Position numbers and translations under genes: made by a program. A stretch of 55,424 nt of DNA, from the NCBI GenBank assembly GCA_002812745.2, contig NCSJ02000287.1, positions 1 through 55,424 on the forward strand, written 5' to 3'. The notes below the pieces were generated by a model. It was not told the origin of the DNA. It saw nothing but the letters and a program-made list of their open reading frames with translations, and ran no database searches. Shown in pieces: positions 46,219-55,424 of this stretch. This DNA is from Scytalidium lignicola. Its lineage: Eukaryota; Ascomycota; Leotiomycetes. Within the stretch, counting starts at the first letter, position 1. Each line of letters opens with the position of its first letter.

Positions 46219-46529
46219 AAATATCAAAATGTACTGTACTTATTTTATGTATAAGCTCAGCTTAGTTCCTCGTATTAATTTTAGATATGTTGCCTCAAGG
46301 CTTATTTTGATTGGGTCTATTTTCTGATGGAGTATCTTACGAGTTTAATCGCTGTGATGTGATAATAATGATTACTAATANGGGGGAAACGGGGCAGCTG
46401 TAGGCTCTTCTGTTTTCTGATTGAGCTGCTCGGAGTTTAAGACCGACAGTGAGATCGACGCTGCACTGATCTAATTATATAACATCCCCAGTTTCCTATC
46501 GTACAGTTGATCAAAAAAAGGATTACTAA
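46219..46529. other. Spacer between MFS gene and transposon
   Basis: 311 bp of 3' flank with one undetermined base (46381) next to a G run. No gene. Confidence 0.5.
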
Positions 46530-46585
46530 TGGCCTGTTTGGCAACCATATGGAGGCTCCATATTCCCCACTCCATATGCTCACGT
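46530..46585 (+). repeat. Left terminal inverted repeat of the Harbinger element
   Basis: The 55 bp from 46531 match the right end without mismatch when read on the opposite strand. The repeat contains two GGAG/CTCC palindromic parts around CCATATGG. Confidence 0.93.
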
Positions 46586-46824
46586 AATTAGCCCCATATT
46601 CCCTTCATATTCAGCTCCATATTCTCCACCTTCTACTTTAGTAATAGCTCCATATTTGCTCCATATGCGCTCCATATGCCTCGAGAAAATGATTAATAAT
46701 CAATGATTAATCAATTTAGCTATACTATAATAGGTTAGTTGATACTGAAAATGTTGTAGAATAGAAGAGTCCTACTGTATGGGTAACCACCTATTATTAT
46801 AATCACAGTTACACTTCAATATAT

Positions 46825-47823
46825 ATGGCTACCTTCCAGTTACAAGAGCGACAGCTTTCACCTGATTGGGAAGATGATATTCTTGAATCTCAACCTCCTG
46901 ATGGAGAATTATCTCAAACAATCGAAGTCCAACCACCATTTACCCCTCAACCTTCTACCTCTCAATCTTCTACCAATCCACCACCACTTGAACCACTCAA
47001 TTTGCAACCTTCTCAGCGATCAAGACCGATTAAATCAATATGGACCATTGAAATGGAGTGAGTATTACTGTTAGAGATGAGAGAACAAGTTCGACAAGAC
47101 AAACGAGCTAACAGTAGGTTTAAATCTGAAGCTTGGGCTGCAGTTGTTGAAAAGATTAACCATATTGATGGTATCACATCTATTACTGCAAAAGAAGCTA
47201 GGAGTAAACTTGATTGGTATAAATCAATATATAAAGAGTAGCAAGCTTTAGCAAAAGCGTCAAGATTTGGATGGGATGAGGAAAAGGATTTATATACAAT
47301 AACATCACCTGTTTGGAAGTATTATCTGTCTAGTCATAAACAAGCTACATGGCTTCGAACTAATCCTTTGCCTTTTCGAGATATACTTGGGGAGTTATTT
47401 GATAATGTTATTATAACTGGAAACCAAGCATATTCCTTGTTAGATGTTGGATATCAATCATTCCAAGCTCCAAGCTCCTCAACAAGAACTTCAACTCTTA
47501 TTACTCAATAATGGGAGAACAGCTCAGAATCTGATTGCTCCTGTAAACGTCCAAGGAATATAAGTATTAGAGAAGGCCTTATTCAATTGGCAGATGTAAT
47601 GGACAGTAAAAGTAATAGTAAAAGTAGTAAAAGCACTTCAACTGTTCAACAAGCTCTTTAATTACTTTGTGAGGAATATAAATCATAGCTTTCAGAAGGT
47701 GATCTTGATATAGCTATTGATAAATTGTCAGTAAAAGAAATAGTTGTTATATTTATATCTTTGTCTGAAAAGGCAAGAGATCGATAGTTAATATGTACAT
47801 GTCAAGTTATTTTAATTGATTAA
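46825..47823 (+). pseudogene. Myb/SANT-like protein of the Harbinger element, broken
   Basis: One continuous frame of 332 codons with six internal stops (47059, 47239, 47509, 47659, 47686, 47785) and no frameshift. The N-terminal 75 residues are Pro/Gln/Ser-rich. From about residue 73 follows a trihelix/Myb-SANT-like DNA-binding domain: WTIEME, EQVRQDKRAN, RFKSEAW, then FGWDEEKDLY and VWKYYL. Such a protein partners the transposase in PIF/Harbinger elements, helping it to reach the nucleus and bind DNA. Each stop fits a C-to-T or G-to-A change of a Gln or Trp codon at a conserved-looking place, as RIP would produce. Confidence 0.85.
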
Positions 47824-47868
47824 TGAAAAATCAATAATTAGCAACCCTTGAAACTCTTGATATTGATT

Positions 47869-49080
47869 CTACATAGCATATGCTAATTGATCTTTCCTCA
47901 TATTCATTTCAACTGATTCTGCTTCTACAAGATCGTTTTTGTAAGTGTTATGTTGAATATTATCTTCATCTTCTGGCACAAAGTAAATATCTCCTATATT
48001 ACCTTCCCTTTTGCAAATGAAATTATATAAAATTACAATTACAAAAACCAGATCTGCTTGCACTTTAATTGGATATTCAGGAATTGATTTAAGAATCTGG
48101 AACTTCCTTTTAGTTATTCCAAAAATCCTTTCAATAACATTGTGTAAAGAAGAATGCCGGAGGTTGAATAATTCCTTGTAATTTTCAGGCTTTTGATTAC
48201 TTTGCTTGAATTCTTACAAATGATATCGAATACCACAGTATGGAACCATAACAGTTGAAGTATTTGGAAAACTAGCATCTCTAAGCTAATAAAATCCTTC
48301 AGGAGTATTAAAATGATGGTTGGTTTGTGCATCTTTTAATACTCGACTATCATAGGCTGACCCTTCCCATCCAGGGAGCATATACACAAATAACAATTCA
48401 AAGTTGCAAATAACAAGTACATTCTGAGATAATGTTTGTTTTCTATTCTGATATCGTGAATAAGCTTTAGGAGGCAGGTGAACTTCAATATGAGTACTAT
48501 CCAAAGCTCCTAAACAGTGGTTAAATTCCTTAAATCGAGGGTTGGAAAGTATGTAATCTGAAATTGGTGTTAACACTGTTGGCAACTATACTTCTTGTTC
48601 ATAAAGAGTTAATATTCCTTTTAGAACTTCATGAAACACTCTGCTAATTGTTTCTCCTGAATGAGAAAACCTTTCTTGAGCATCACGGTTTGAAGCTCCA
48701 TGGCCAACAATATATAAAAAGATAGTTATCTTTTCATCAATTTCGATATATAGAGACTGTTTCAAGAGTGATAGATTGGCCAAGGAGTGTTGTAACTCCT
48801 TGAAAGTGGTAAGGGACATGCGCAATATCTCAAAACACTTTCTAGGATGCCCTGATTCGATCAACTTTGTAATATATTGACCTCCTAGTGTAGCTGTCCT
48901 ACAAGGAACACAATTTACATAACTCTGAATTACACCAAAAACAGCCATCCTTATAGCGATTTTCCAGCCTTTATAAAGCTTTACAGTGCTAATATTATCA
49001 TCATCAGATAAAGAACCAATTGATTCTGTATTATCTGTGCTAGAACTGTCAGAATTGTCGCAATCTATAAGGTAATCCAT
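47869..49080 (-). pseudogene. Harbinger DDE transposase, broken
   Basis: One continuous frame of 403 sense-length codons with three internal stops (48586-48588, 48286-48288, 48214-48216) and no frameshift. The N-terminal 165 residues are a helical DNA-binding-like region with FKELQHSL and the GHGASNRDAQERFSHSGETISRVFH helix-turn-helix block, typical of the superfamily. The catalytic part has GALDSTHIEV (first Asp), NRKQTLSQNVLVIC, PGWEGSAYDSRVL (second Asp), PYCGIRYHL, ELFNLRHSSLHNVIERIFG (Glu) and YNFI. The DDE triad is therefore still present. The two clearest stops are Gln codons turned into TAG or TAA (at EV/LPTV and at YHL/EF). The copy cannot make a full protein as it stands. Confidence 0.9.
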
Positions 49081-49285
49081 AGAAGATATAATATGCGTAA
49101 ATAAGGAAGAAAAGTGGGGAATATGGAGGGGAATAAGTAGCTCCTGACCTACTTATTCCATATGCCATACAAAATCAATATGGAGCTAAGCTAGCTCCAT
49201 ATGCGTTCTCAATTGCGTTAGATACTGTGGAGAATATGGAGTGGAGAATATGGAGGGTGTTTGGCAATTTAGCTCCATATTGCTG

Positions 49286-49341
49286 ACGTGAGCATATGGA
49301 GTGGGGAATATGGAGCCTCCATATGGTTGCCAAACAGGCCC
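49286..49341 (-). repeat. Right terminal inverted repeat of the Harbinger element
   Basis: Exact inverted partner of the left end over 55 bp, with G in place of T at the outermost base. Further CTCCATAT-type motifs lie directly inside. Confidence 0.93.
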
Positions 49342-49495
49342 TAATAGAAATGACAGATGGCTGAGAATAATGTCAAGTTTTTAGATGTTTCATTTTTGTC
49401 ACTTCTATCATGTCTTCTTGCCAGCCCTTTAATACGTCCATAATGACCACACCTCTCGATCACCTTAACTCCAACTCCATAACCATCTTGATCGG

Positions 49496-50651
49496 TCATG
49501 CATTAAAAAACCCCTTTAGTTCACCCTGCACAGTTGTTGACCATTTCTTACTAGATGGCAGTGTTGGAAAAGACATGAATCCATGAGGGAGTCCCGGGTA
49601 GATATGCAACTTTGTGTTTACTCTGACAAAGTCATTAGTTTGAGTACAACATGGTTCGCTTCTAACAGTGCTTTACTTACCCAGCTCTTACCAGCTTCTC
49701 CTCAAAGAGAAGTCCCTCATCCCTTATTGGATCTCTACCTGCAACATGAACACAAGTAGGGGGAAAACCACGGAACGATTCATCGGGCAATAAGAGTGGA
49801 GAGCAGTCAGGATGTGTTGGGTCTGGCTTGTATAAACTGGCGAAAAACCGGAACTTTTGGAGGTTGATGAATGGAGCGTCAGCATTTTGCTCAAGCGACG
49901 AGAATCCATCCTTAACCAAGCCTCGAGGAAAGTGGTCAGGGTGCACAGTGGCCGGAATGCTGAGGATAAGCCCTTTGATGCGATTTCCATTCTATCCACA
50001 ACAAAGTCAATTGTTGTGAATTCAATTGGGGTTGAATGCAAGATCAAACCTGTTTAAGGTCCCGTAGCGCTACAGTGATTACTAAAGTAGCACCTGCACT
50101 CGATCCTCCCACAACAATTTTCTCTCGATTAATACCAAGATCGTCTGCAGATGTGTAGATCCAGTTAAAAGCATTCCAAACATCGTTCACTGGGGCTGGG
50201 AAAGTCCACTCGGGAGTATGCCGGTAGTTAACACTAAGTACCGCTGCTGCTCCTGTATTCAACACAATGCGAAGGCAAGCTGGAGCATCTGTTTCTAAAT
50301 TTCCTAGATAGTAACCACCGGCATGAAAGTGTACGTACAATGGAAGCTTCGAGGAAGCATTTCCTGGTTTGTACAGTCGGACTGGTATACTTGAACCATC
50401 AGAAGTAGGCACAGTGTGCTCGCTGACCTCAATGCCTTCTAAATCCATTGTCAACTCAAATTGTTTGTAGAGGATAAATGTAGTTCACCTGGTGAGCCAA
50501 GAATACTGTTGAGTAACTTTGCCGTTCCTGCGTTTGCTCTATCTCGTGCCTCTGAGAGACTGAGGCTTGGATCGGGGGCTGGAGGGGACCATGTCTTCTC
50601 AAACTCAAGCCATTCCGGCGCAACAGTAGCGTATTGAGTATAGTCTGCCAT
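49496..50651 (-). CDS. Alpha/beta hydrolase-3 family (hormone-sensitive-lipase type)
   Basis: An esterase/lipase-like tailoring enzyme candidate. Four exons (50651-50489, 50438-50050, 49991-49681, 49622-49496; introns 50, 58 and 58 nt) give 329 residues in consistent phase. Seen: the oxyanion motif HAGGYYLG (His93; HGGG is usual, so the second position is Ala), SVNYRHTPE after it, the nucleophile elbow GGSSAG (Ser168), the acid in AGRDPIRDEG (Asp271) and the catalytic His in GLPHGF (His301). All catalytic residues are present. No signal peptide. The ATG is supported by the family-like start in which a helical cap precedes the VPTSDG strand. It is divergent from the Zn2Cys6 gene over 0.8 kb, suggesting joint control. 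Confidence 0.92.
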
Positions 50652-51460
50652 TGCTTAAGGGAGGTAATTGAACAACGTGTATAGTGAAGAGATGCAGACT
50701 TGGAGAGATGCTAATTTTTGAGTATAAGAATGTAGACCCCGCACTGATGTATTCAAAAGAAGACAGAAAAAGGTGAAGATTAAGCCACAAAAGCTTAAAT
50801 ATGGATGGCAATATACAGTACAGTACAGTACACTTTCTGTTGACCCAAGCGATCTGTCTATGTGTAATAAATTAATAAGAATGCGATTTTGGGTTATTAG
50901 CCAAATTCTATTCCTCATATTACTTAACGCTCACACAAAAACGGAATCACCGAAGAGCCGATGGAGGTTAGCAGTACCCCTCATAATGGCGTTGCAAAAG
51001 GTCCACAAGTAAAACAGCATTGTTCTTTCCAGATCAAGGTCGTCAAGAGATTTGCATCGTACTTATTATTCTCCAGCTTCCTTTTATCATTCATTACCCC
51101 GATCGGAATCCCCAAGAATCGACGTAGAAGAAGTGATTGCGTGTGCATACAACCACCTGATAGGAGGGCGAGTTCTGTGGCAACATGGCTGGCTGCATTG
51201 GTTCCACCTGCGGTCCCCCTTTGCCCTAAAGGAGTTGGCAGCGATGGTGTAATCCAGCACCCAAATGTTAGCGCGGGCCCTGCGAAGTTTTGTCTGCGAC
51301 CTTGAGCATGCTGCAATAATGCTTCCCAGACAAGCACGCCGCCGATGAAGAGTGCATAATGAACAGCCAGCAATAGGCTTTATGTGCGCCATACTTCCCC
51401 TGTTGCTCGCACCGGATCTTGCAGAAACTTGGTTGGCAGGAAGAATATAATTATATCTCC
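50652..51460. promoter_or_regulatory. Shared divergent promoter, hydrolase and Zn2Cys6 regulator
   Basis: 809 bp between two divergent start codons. A CGG-N5-CCG pair at 50942-50952 fits the paired half-sites bound by Zn2Cys6 dimers and might serve auto-regulation by the adjacent regulator. A short ACAGT run lies at about 50816-50831. No gene was accepted here. Confidence 0.45.
50942..50952. promoter_or_regulatory. CGG-N5-CCG candidate Zn2Cys6 site
   Basis: CGGAATCACCG is an inverted CGG pair with a 5-bp spacer in the divergent promoter. One occurrence may be chance. Confidence 0.25.
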
Positions 51461-54400
51461 ATGGCAGAATTCAACATTAGCGTCGTGGGACCCGCGACCT
51501 TTGGTAAAGAGACCACTCCGGCAATCAAGGCGTGCATCCGTTGCCATGAGCGCAAAGTTAAATGCAATGCCAGGTACGTTCCTCATGGTTCAGGCCTTGT
51601 TATGCCACTGTGCCCAGTATCGATGCATAATACCATATCATCTTCGGTGCTGACCGTACACTATTAATTAAGTGATATTCCAAATGGCGGACCATGTCGG
51701 GTAGGATCTTTCACCGGGCTGCTAGGGATCTCCAAACTTATCAACTTTACTTTGTAGAATTGCGTTAAAGCAAAAGAAATATGCCGGTAACCATCTCATT
51801 CTACTCCAAATGTAATCTGTAGACTGTTACTTAATTGGTTCAATAGACGTCATCGAGACAAGCGCACCCGTAACAAAGTATCACCAGCACAAGCGCAGAC
51901 AACGACACCGTAAGCCAAATGAATCGACCTACTTCTAGGAAACTAACCTTGACTTCAAGCAGCGAATCCAGCCAAGCGGCATCCAATAGTCACGATCCCG
52001 GATCAAGACAGCAGGAAAATGCAAATCTGTTCCAAGATTACGTGCCTACCACCATCGCTCTCCAGCCCTTCTCCGGCGAACCGGTAAACTATGTCCACCC
52101 AGACGGGAACTTTGCCTTCCATCCACCAGAGGTGATGAACCTTGAGCCTTTTGGGTTCGAGGATTCCGGCATGTCAACTTCTACAACAGGTAGTCCCTCT
52201 GTGGTACGGACAGCACCTCCAGCAAACGAACCAGCCTCGGAAAGATTTGAAGCTTTTGTAGGGGACAGCTTTGGTGCATTTACACCTAATTTTGTTAATA
52301 ATCAGCGGAATTCTAGAAGCAATACTGCTTTGCCTCAAGACCAATCCGGCGAGTTTCCTGCTCGATTAGACGTTGATCTAGGTTCGCGGTCCACAATAGA
52401 TATCGAGCGACAGTTCATAAATTTAGATTCCGAGGATATGGACTATCTAAGAGCCAAAGGTAAAAACGGCACTCACTGCCACTTGAATTTTCATAATTCT
52501 GGATTTGAGTTAACTTTTGTCAATTCAGGGGCCTTTGATTTACCCCCTAGACAGCTTCAAGAAGATATGGTATATGCTTTCTTTGAGCACGTCAGCCCTG
52601 TGATGCCAGTCATAAACAGGACAGCCTTTCTTCGAGAATTCCAGGCAAATGAAATTTCAAGCAGGCTACTACTTTTTGCAATTTTCACAGCAGGATGTAA
52701 AGCCTGCCAAAATCCTCTGCTAATGGATCAATACGGGACCAAGCTCGGCAGTGGTCACCGGTTCTACAAGATCACAAAGGTAAGAGACATGTGCACTTAA
52801 ATGCTCGCAATAATTTAATGGGTAATTTCAGGCACTACTAGATACAGGATATGAGCAAAGTAAATTGGTACAGATTCAGGCCCTGCTACTAATAACTTGG
52901 TGGTGGGATAAAAAAGATGATGGTGGTAAGAATATGAGAGGATGCGCTATGAATGCGATAAATATTGCCCAAAGTATTGGGATGAGTCGATGGTTAGTAT
53001 TATCCCTTTCGTGTTTTGAAAAATGGCTGATCGTGCAGGGCCCATTATCCAAAGGACGACCCCATACTCCGAGGGGTGTGGAAAAGAGTCTGGTGGGGTT
53101 GTATTGTGAGCTTCGTTGCCTTTTGACCCTTCAGCTTATCAAGTAGGAACTAATATCCCAAGATACGAGATTCTAATGTATCAATGGCCCATGGTCTTCC
53201 AACCATGCTGACCCTCGACAATTACGATGCCCACCCGCTTACTCCAGAAGATTTTATCGAAGAGCCAGGCTTCCAACACGACACTCAAACATTTCCCTAT
53301 CCTCTAGAAGAGGTGAGCTTTTACATCCATCAAGCCAAGATATCTGAATTACTAGGTATTGTGCATTCTGCACAGTATTACATGTACCGGTTGCGCACAG
53401 AGACTACTGGCAGCATTGCCAAGAGGGAAGCCGCTATCAATGAGAACAATCTTCACTTCCGGCGAAACTATGACCAGATACCATACTCGGAGGAAACCAT
53501 GATTGAATGCACCAGAGTATGCGAGGAGTGGTATTGTAACCTCCCGCCGGAGATAGAATATGACGTGGATGATATACAGGGACATCGATTCTGGCCTGCC
53601 TATTTGCATATCCTATTCTTGTGAGATTTGTCTCTAGAATCTGAACTAATAACCTTTCGTGTAGGCTAATTAATTTAGTACTATACTCTGCACTCGTCAT
53701 CGAGAGAAATCAGTCTCAAAAGCTGTAGGTGCAGAGGCTCTTGCAAGGAAACATTGGTCTCAAGCGCAGGGTATTGCTGCAGCAACAATGATTAGTAAAA
53801 TTGTGAGAAACATGAAAGCGCACGGTCAAATTATGAAATGCACCGGTTTGCTGTAAGTACCAACTTATCGATGAATAGGAATGAGGTGCAATTGAGAATA
53901 ATGAAGAATGTTTTCTTGATCTTCAAACATCTATAGTTATATGCTCCAATTATGCTGATCTGAATCTCTACATTTAGCACACACGCCCTTTTCAACTGTT
54001 TAATATACTGCCTAATTGAGGGCCAGTCTCCCTATCCGGAAGTAAGAAATTACGCACAGCAAAAATACTCACTCTGTCTAAACACACTTTACGATTTTTC
54101 ACAATTGTGGCTCAGTGCATCGTTAATCCATCGACTTTTCGAGGCGCTGCAGGCGAACATGAATAGAGTAAACACTCTCGCGGGCTCCAAATCAACTAGG
54201 TTCTATGCCGAATATCTTCCAAATACACACGTCTCTAGCGAAATTGGCAACGGCACAATAAAAAGGTACGATTTTTTTCTTTCTATTCCTACATCAAACC
54301 ACCATTTAATGATAATGTGATAGGTTACTCGCGTCGCGCACACCATTCGAGACAAACTATGAAAGTGAGCCTGGTTTGGCGTCATTGTCGACATCATCCC

Positions 54401-54606
54401 AGCCGGCGAGCGTTTTGAGCACTTCTAATCCCTCGTCCTCGTATTTTCTTGATCTGGATACACTACCGCCGGAATTCTTTGAGGATAATGCAGAGTTTCC
54501 TGTTACGCTCAATCCTCAGAACTGGTAAGAATGTGAAAGCAGTTGGGGTTTTATGATTTTTGCTAATTTATATAGGTGTGATTTTTTCGATTTAGGCAAA
54601 CTGTAG
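51461..54606 (+). CDS. Zn2Cys6 transcription factor with fungal-specific domain
   Basis: A pathway-type regulator. Twelve exons give 809 residues in consistent phase: 51461-51573, 51673-51700, 51758-51786, 51847-51909, 51963-52779, 52832-52992, 53039-53105, 53163-53620, 53679-53852, 53978-54265, 54324-54524, 54576-54606. Splicing the small early exons rebuilds a perfect Zn2Cys6 cluster: Cys25, 28, 35, 46, 49 and 56 (C-X2-C-X6-C-X10-C-X2-C-X6-C), followed by a basic RRHRDKRTR linker. This strongly supports the exon model. The fungal_trans middle homology region runs about 230-560: YAFFEHVSPVMPVIN, IGMSRW, GVWKRVWWGCI, RDSNVSMAHGLPTM and LTPEDF. A Ser-rich, then acidic C-terminus (DLDTLPPEFF) could activate. 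Likely regulator of the divergent hydrolase and neighbours; that is inference. Confidence 0.93.
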
Positions 54607-54631
54607 GATAAAGCAATCTATAATATTACTA

Positions 54632-55142
54632 TTAATTCACCTCCACTGCAGACCACATAAGAGCCAAAGAAGCATTCCAAGCAAAATCTCCATCTTCACT
54701 ATCGTTAGTTGATAATCGTTGATCTTGCACGCTCGTCGCAGCTCTCTGTAAGTAATAAATCCTGACAACATCGATAATTGTAACAAATATACCAAGACCA
54801 AATGTCAACACCAAAATAGTTTTTTTGTCTTCGCGGTAGATGCATGCCGGTTAGCATTGGGATGGGTAAAACAAGGATAGCCAGGTCCGTGACAATATTT
54901 ACCGGAGCAGAACACAAAAATAATGTGACAATAGAGAAACATTGCTTGTTATTGATGAAAGTGACAAAAGCAGCTCTAATTGGTCTGCATTTAAAGACAG
55001 TGAGAAATATTAAAACGATGCCGGCAATGTTGACTATGCCAAGTGTAACATACGATGCGATTCCAAGAGTAGTTTGTGTGTTCCGTGTTACTCGAAGGTA
55101 GAATATCAGGATCGAGGTCTTTGACGCTATCAGAGCTGGAAG
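54632..55142 (-). pseudogene. Fragment of a rhodopsin-like integral membrane protein
   Basis: Resembles the fungal rhodopsin-domain membrane proteins common in Pezizomycotina, function unknown. Seen in order: ALIASKTSILIFYLR, a helix through GIVNIAGIVLIFL, FKCRPI, a Cys-containing loop, NIVTDLAILVLPIPML, HLPRRQK, FGLGIFVTIIDVVRIYYL and WSAVEVN. A seven-A run (54820-54826) shifts the frame by one base between RRQK and the next helix; this could be a base-calling slip. The end is more telling: right after VEVN, where relatives continue with the last helices, comes a stop, and the DNA beyond belongs to the regulator gene's 3' end. An acceptor-like site near 55142 starts the visible part; the 5' exons are not found in the AT-rich DNA to the right. 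Confidence 0.7.
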
Positions 55143-55424
55143 CTATGGACAATCAGTATATAACCTAAGAAGAAAGTTGCTTATCTTATAAGAAGATAAT
55201 AATTTCAAAGTATTTGTAAAGTTTTTCATGTTTATGTTTTATAAATAATATTAATAATAAAGTAACAATTATAATTAATTTGTTAAACTCTTTTTTATAT
55301 TCTTCAAAATTTATAACTTTTAACTTTAACTCTAGTAATTTAATTTTACTGATTCCTTTTATAAATATGAAATATAATTTTACAATTATTAACTTAAATA
55401 ATATATTCTTATATAATAAGATTA
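55143..55424. other. Very AT-rich right edge
   Basis: From about 55180 to the end the sequence is strongly AT-biased, with no frame and few CpG. It may be the edge of a RIP-affected repeat region. Confidence 0.5.

Larger units (their letters stand above)
46530..49341. mobile_element. PIF/Harbinger DNA transposon, 2.8 kb, RIP-like decay
   Basis: Both ends carry the same 55-bp sequence in inverted orientation, starting GGCCTGTTTGGCAACC; only the very first base differs (T left, G right). Direct TAA repeats flank it (46527-46529 and 49342-49344), the 3-bp TWA duplication typical of PIF/Harbinger. Inside are two convergent frames, as this superfamily requires: a Myb/SANT-like protein (plus) and a DDE transposase (minus). 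Copies of CTCCATAT and its complement are packed under both ends, probable transposase-binding sites. Both frames have several in-frame stops and no frameshifts. The element lies between the MFS exporter and the hydrolase, inside the metabolite locus. Confidence 0.95.

Noticed and set aside
1..55424. CRISPR array, bacterial operon signals, rRNA
   Set aside because: The DNA is clearly fungal, with spliceosomal introns. The only regular arrays are simple tandem repeats or coding repeats without spacers.
1..55424. tRNA genes
   Set aside because: I looked for B-box-like GGTTCGANTCC stretches by eye and found none with a matching A-box and cloverleaf; the closest string, near 27630, is inside the small secreted protein gene. 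A tRNAscan run would be decisive.

Overview
The window is from a filamentous ascomycete (Pezizomycotina). Genes are split by short introns, mostly 46-70 nt, with GT/AG borders and CTAAC/CTGAC-like branch sites. The gene families are typical of these fungi: highly reducing PKS, FSH1 hydrolase, NRPS-like reductase, Zn2Cys6 regulator, DUF7730-like proteins and a rhodopsin-like membrane protein. A Leotiomycete is plausible, but that is impression only. Exon models were built by hand by requiring canonical splice sites and a consistent phase through each gene. Family names come from recognised motifs, not from database searches.

Layout, left to right. 0-8 kb: an unrecognised gene, a 7-bp minisatellite, a DUF924-type gene and an MFS hexose transporter. 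9.0-17.7 kb (minus strand): an FSH1-family serine hydrolase and a 2,200-residue highly reducing PKS (KS-AT-DH-ER-KR-ACP, no methyltransferase). 17.7-19.5 kb: no gene, but a 263-bp Tourist-like MITE. 19.5-25.2 kb: a predicted 1,675-residue secreted subtilisin with two N-terminal carbohydrate-binding-like modules and a long Ser/Thr stalk of repeats. 25.7-35.0 kb: a DUF7730-like protein, a small secreted protein, an unrecognised 405-residue protein, an alpha/beta hydrolase, a possible transporter remnant and an acid ceramidase/NAAA-like amidase. 35.0-37.5 kb: gene-free, AT-rich, with two short elements each flanked by a perfect 8-bp duplication. 37.5-38.8 kb: a second DUF7730-like protein.

39.7-54.6 kb looks like a compact secondary-metabolite locus. 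An A-PCP-reductase NRPS-like enzyme and an MFS exporter are divergent from one 1.17-kb intergenic region. A hormone-sensitive-lipase-type hydrolase and a Zn2Cys6 regulator are divergent from another. A 2.8-kb PIF/Harbinger transposon has inserted between the exporter and the hydrolase. It carries 55-bp perfect inverted repeats and a TAA duplication. Both of its genes keep one open frame broken only by stops that C-to-T or G-to-A changes can explain, a pattern like repeat-induced point mutation (RIP). A rhodopsin-like pseudogene fragment follows, and the window ends in very AT-rich DNA.

Likely cooperation (inference): the FSH1 hydrolase releases or edits the PKS product, as LovG-type thioesterases do. 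The NRPS-like enzyme activates a carboxylic acid and reduces it to an aldehyde or alcohol; the hydrolase tailors the product, the MFS protein exports it and the Zn2Cys6 protein regulates the locus. Whether the two metabolite loci, 22 kb apart, form one pathway cannot be told from sequence. The window holds six single N bases. The two that fall in coding exons (FSH1 and NRPS-like genes) each break a frame that is restored exactly if the N is dropped, so those genes are probably intact.
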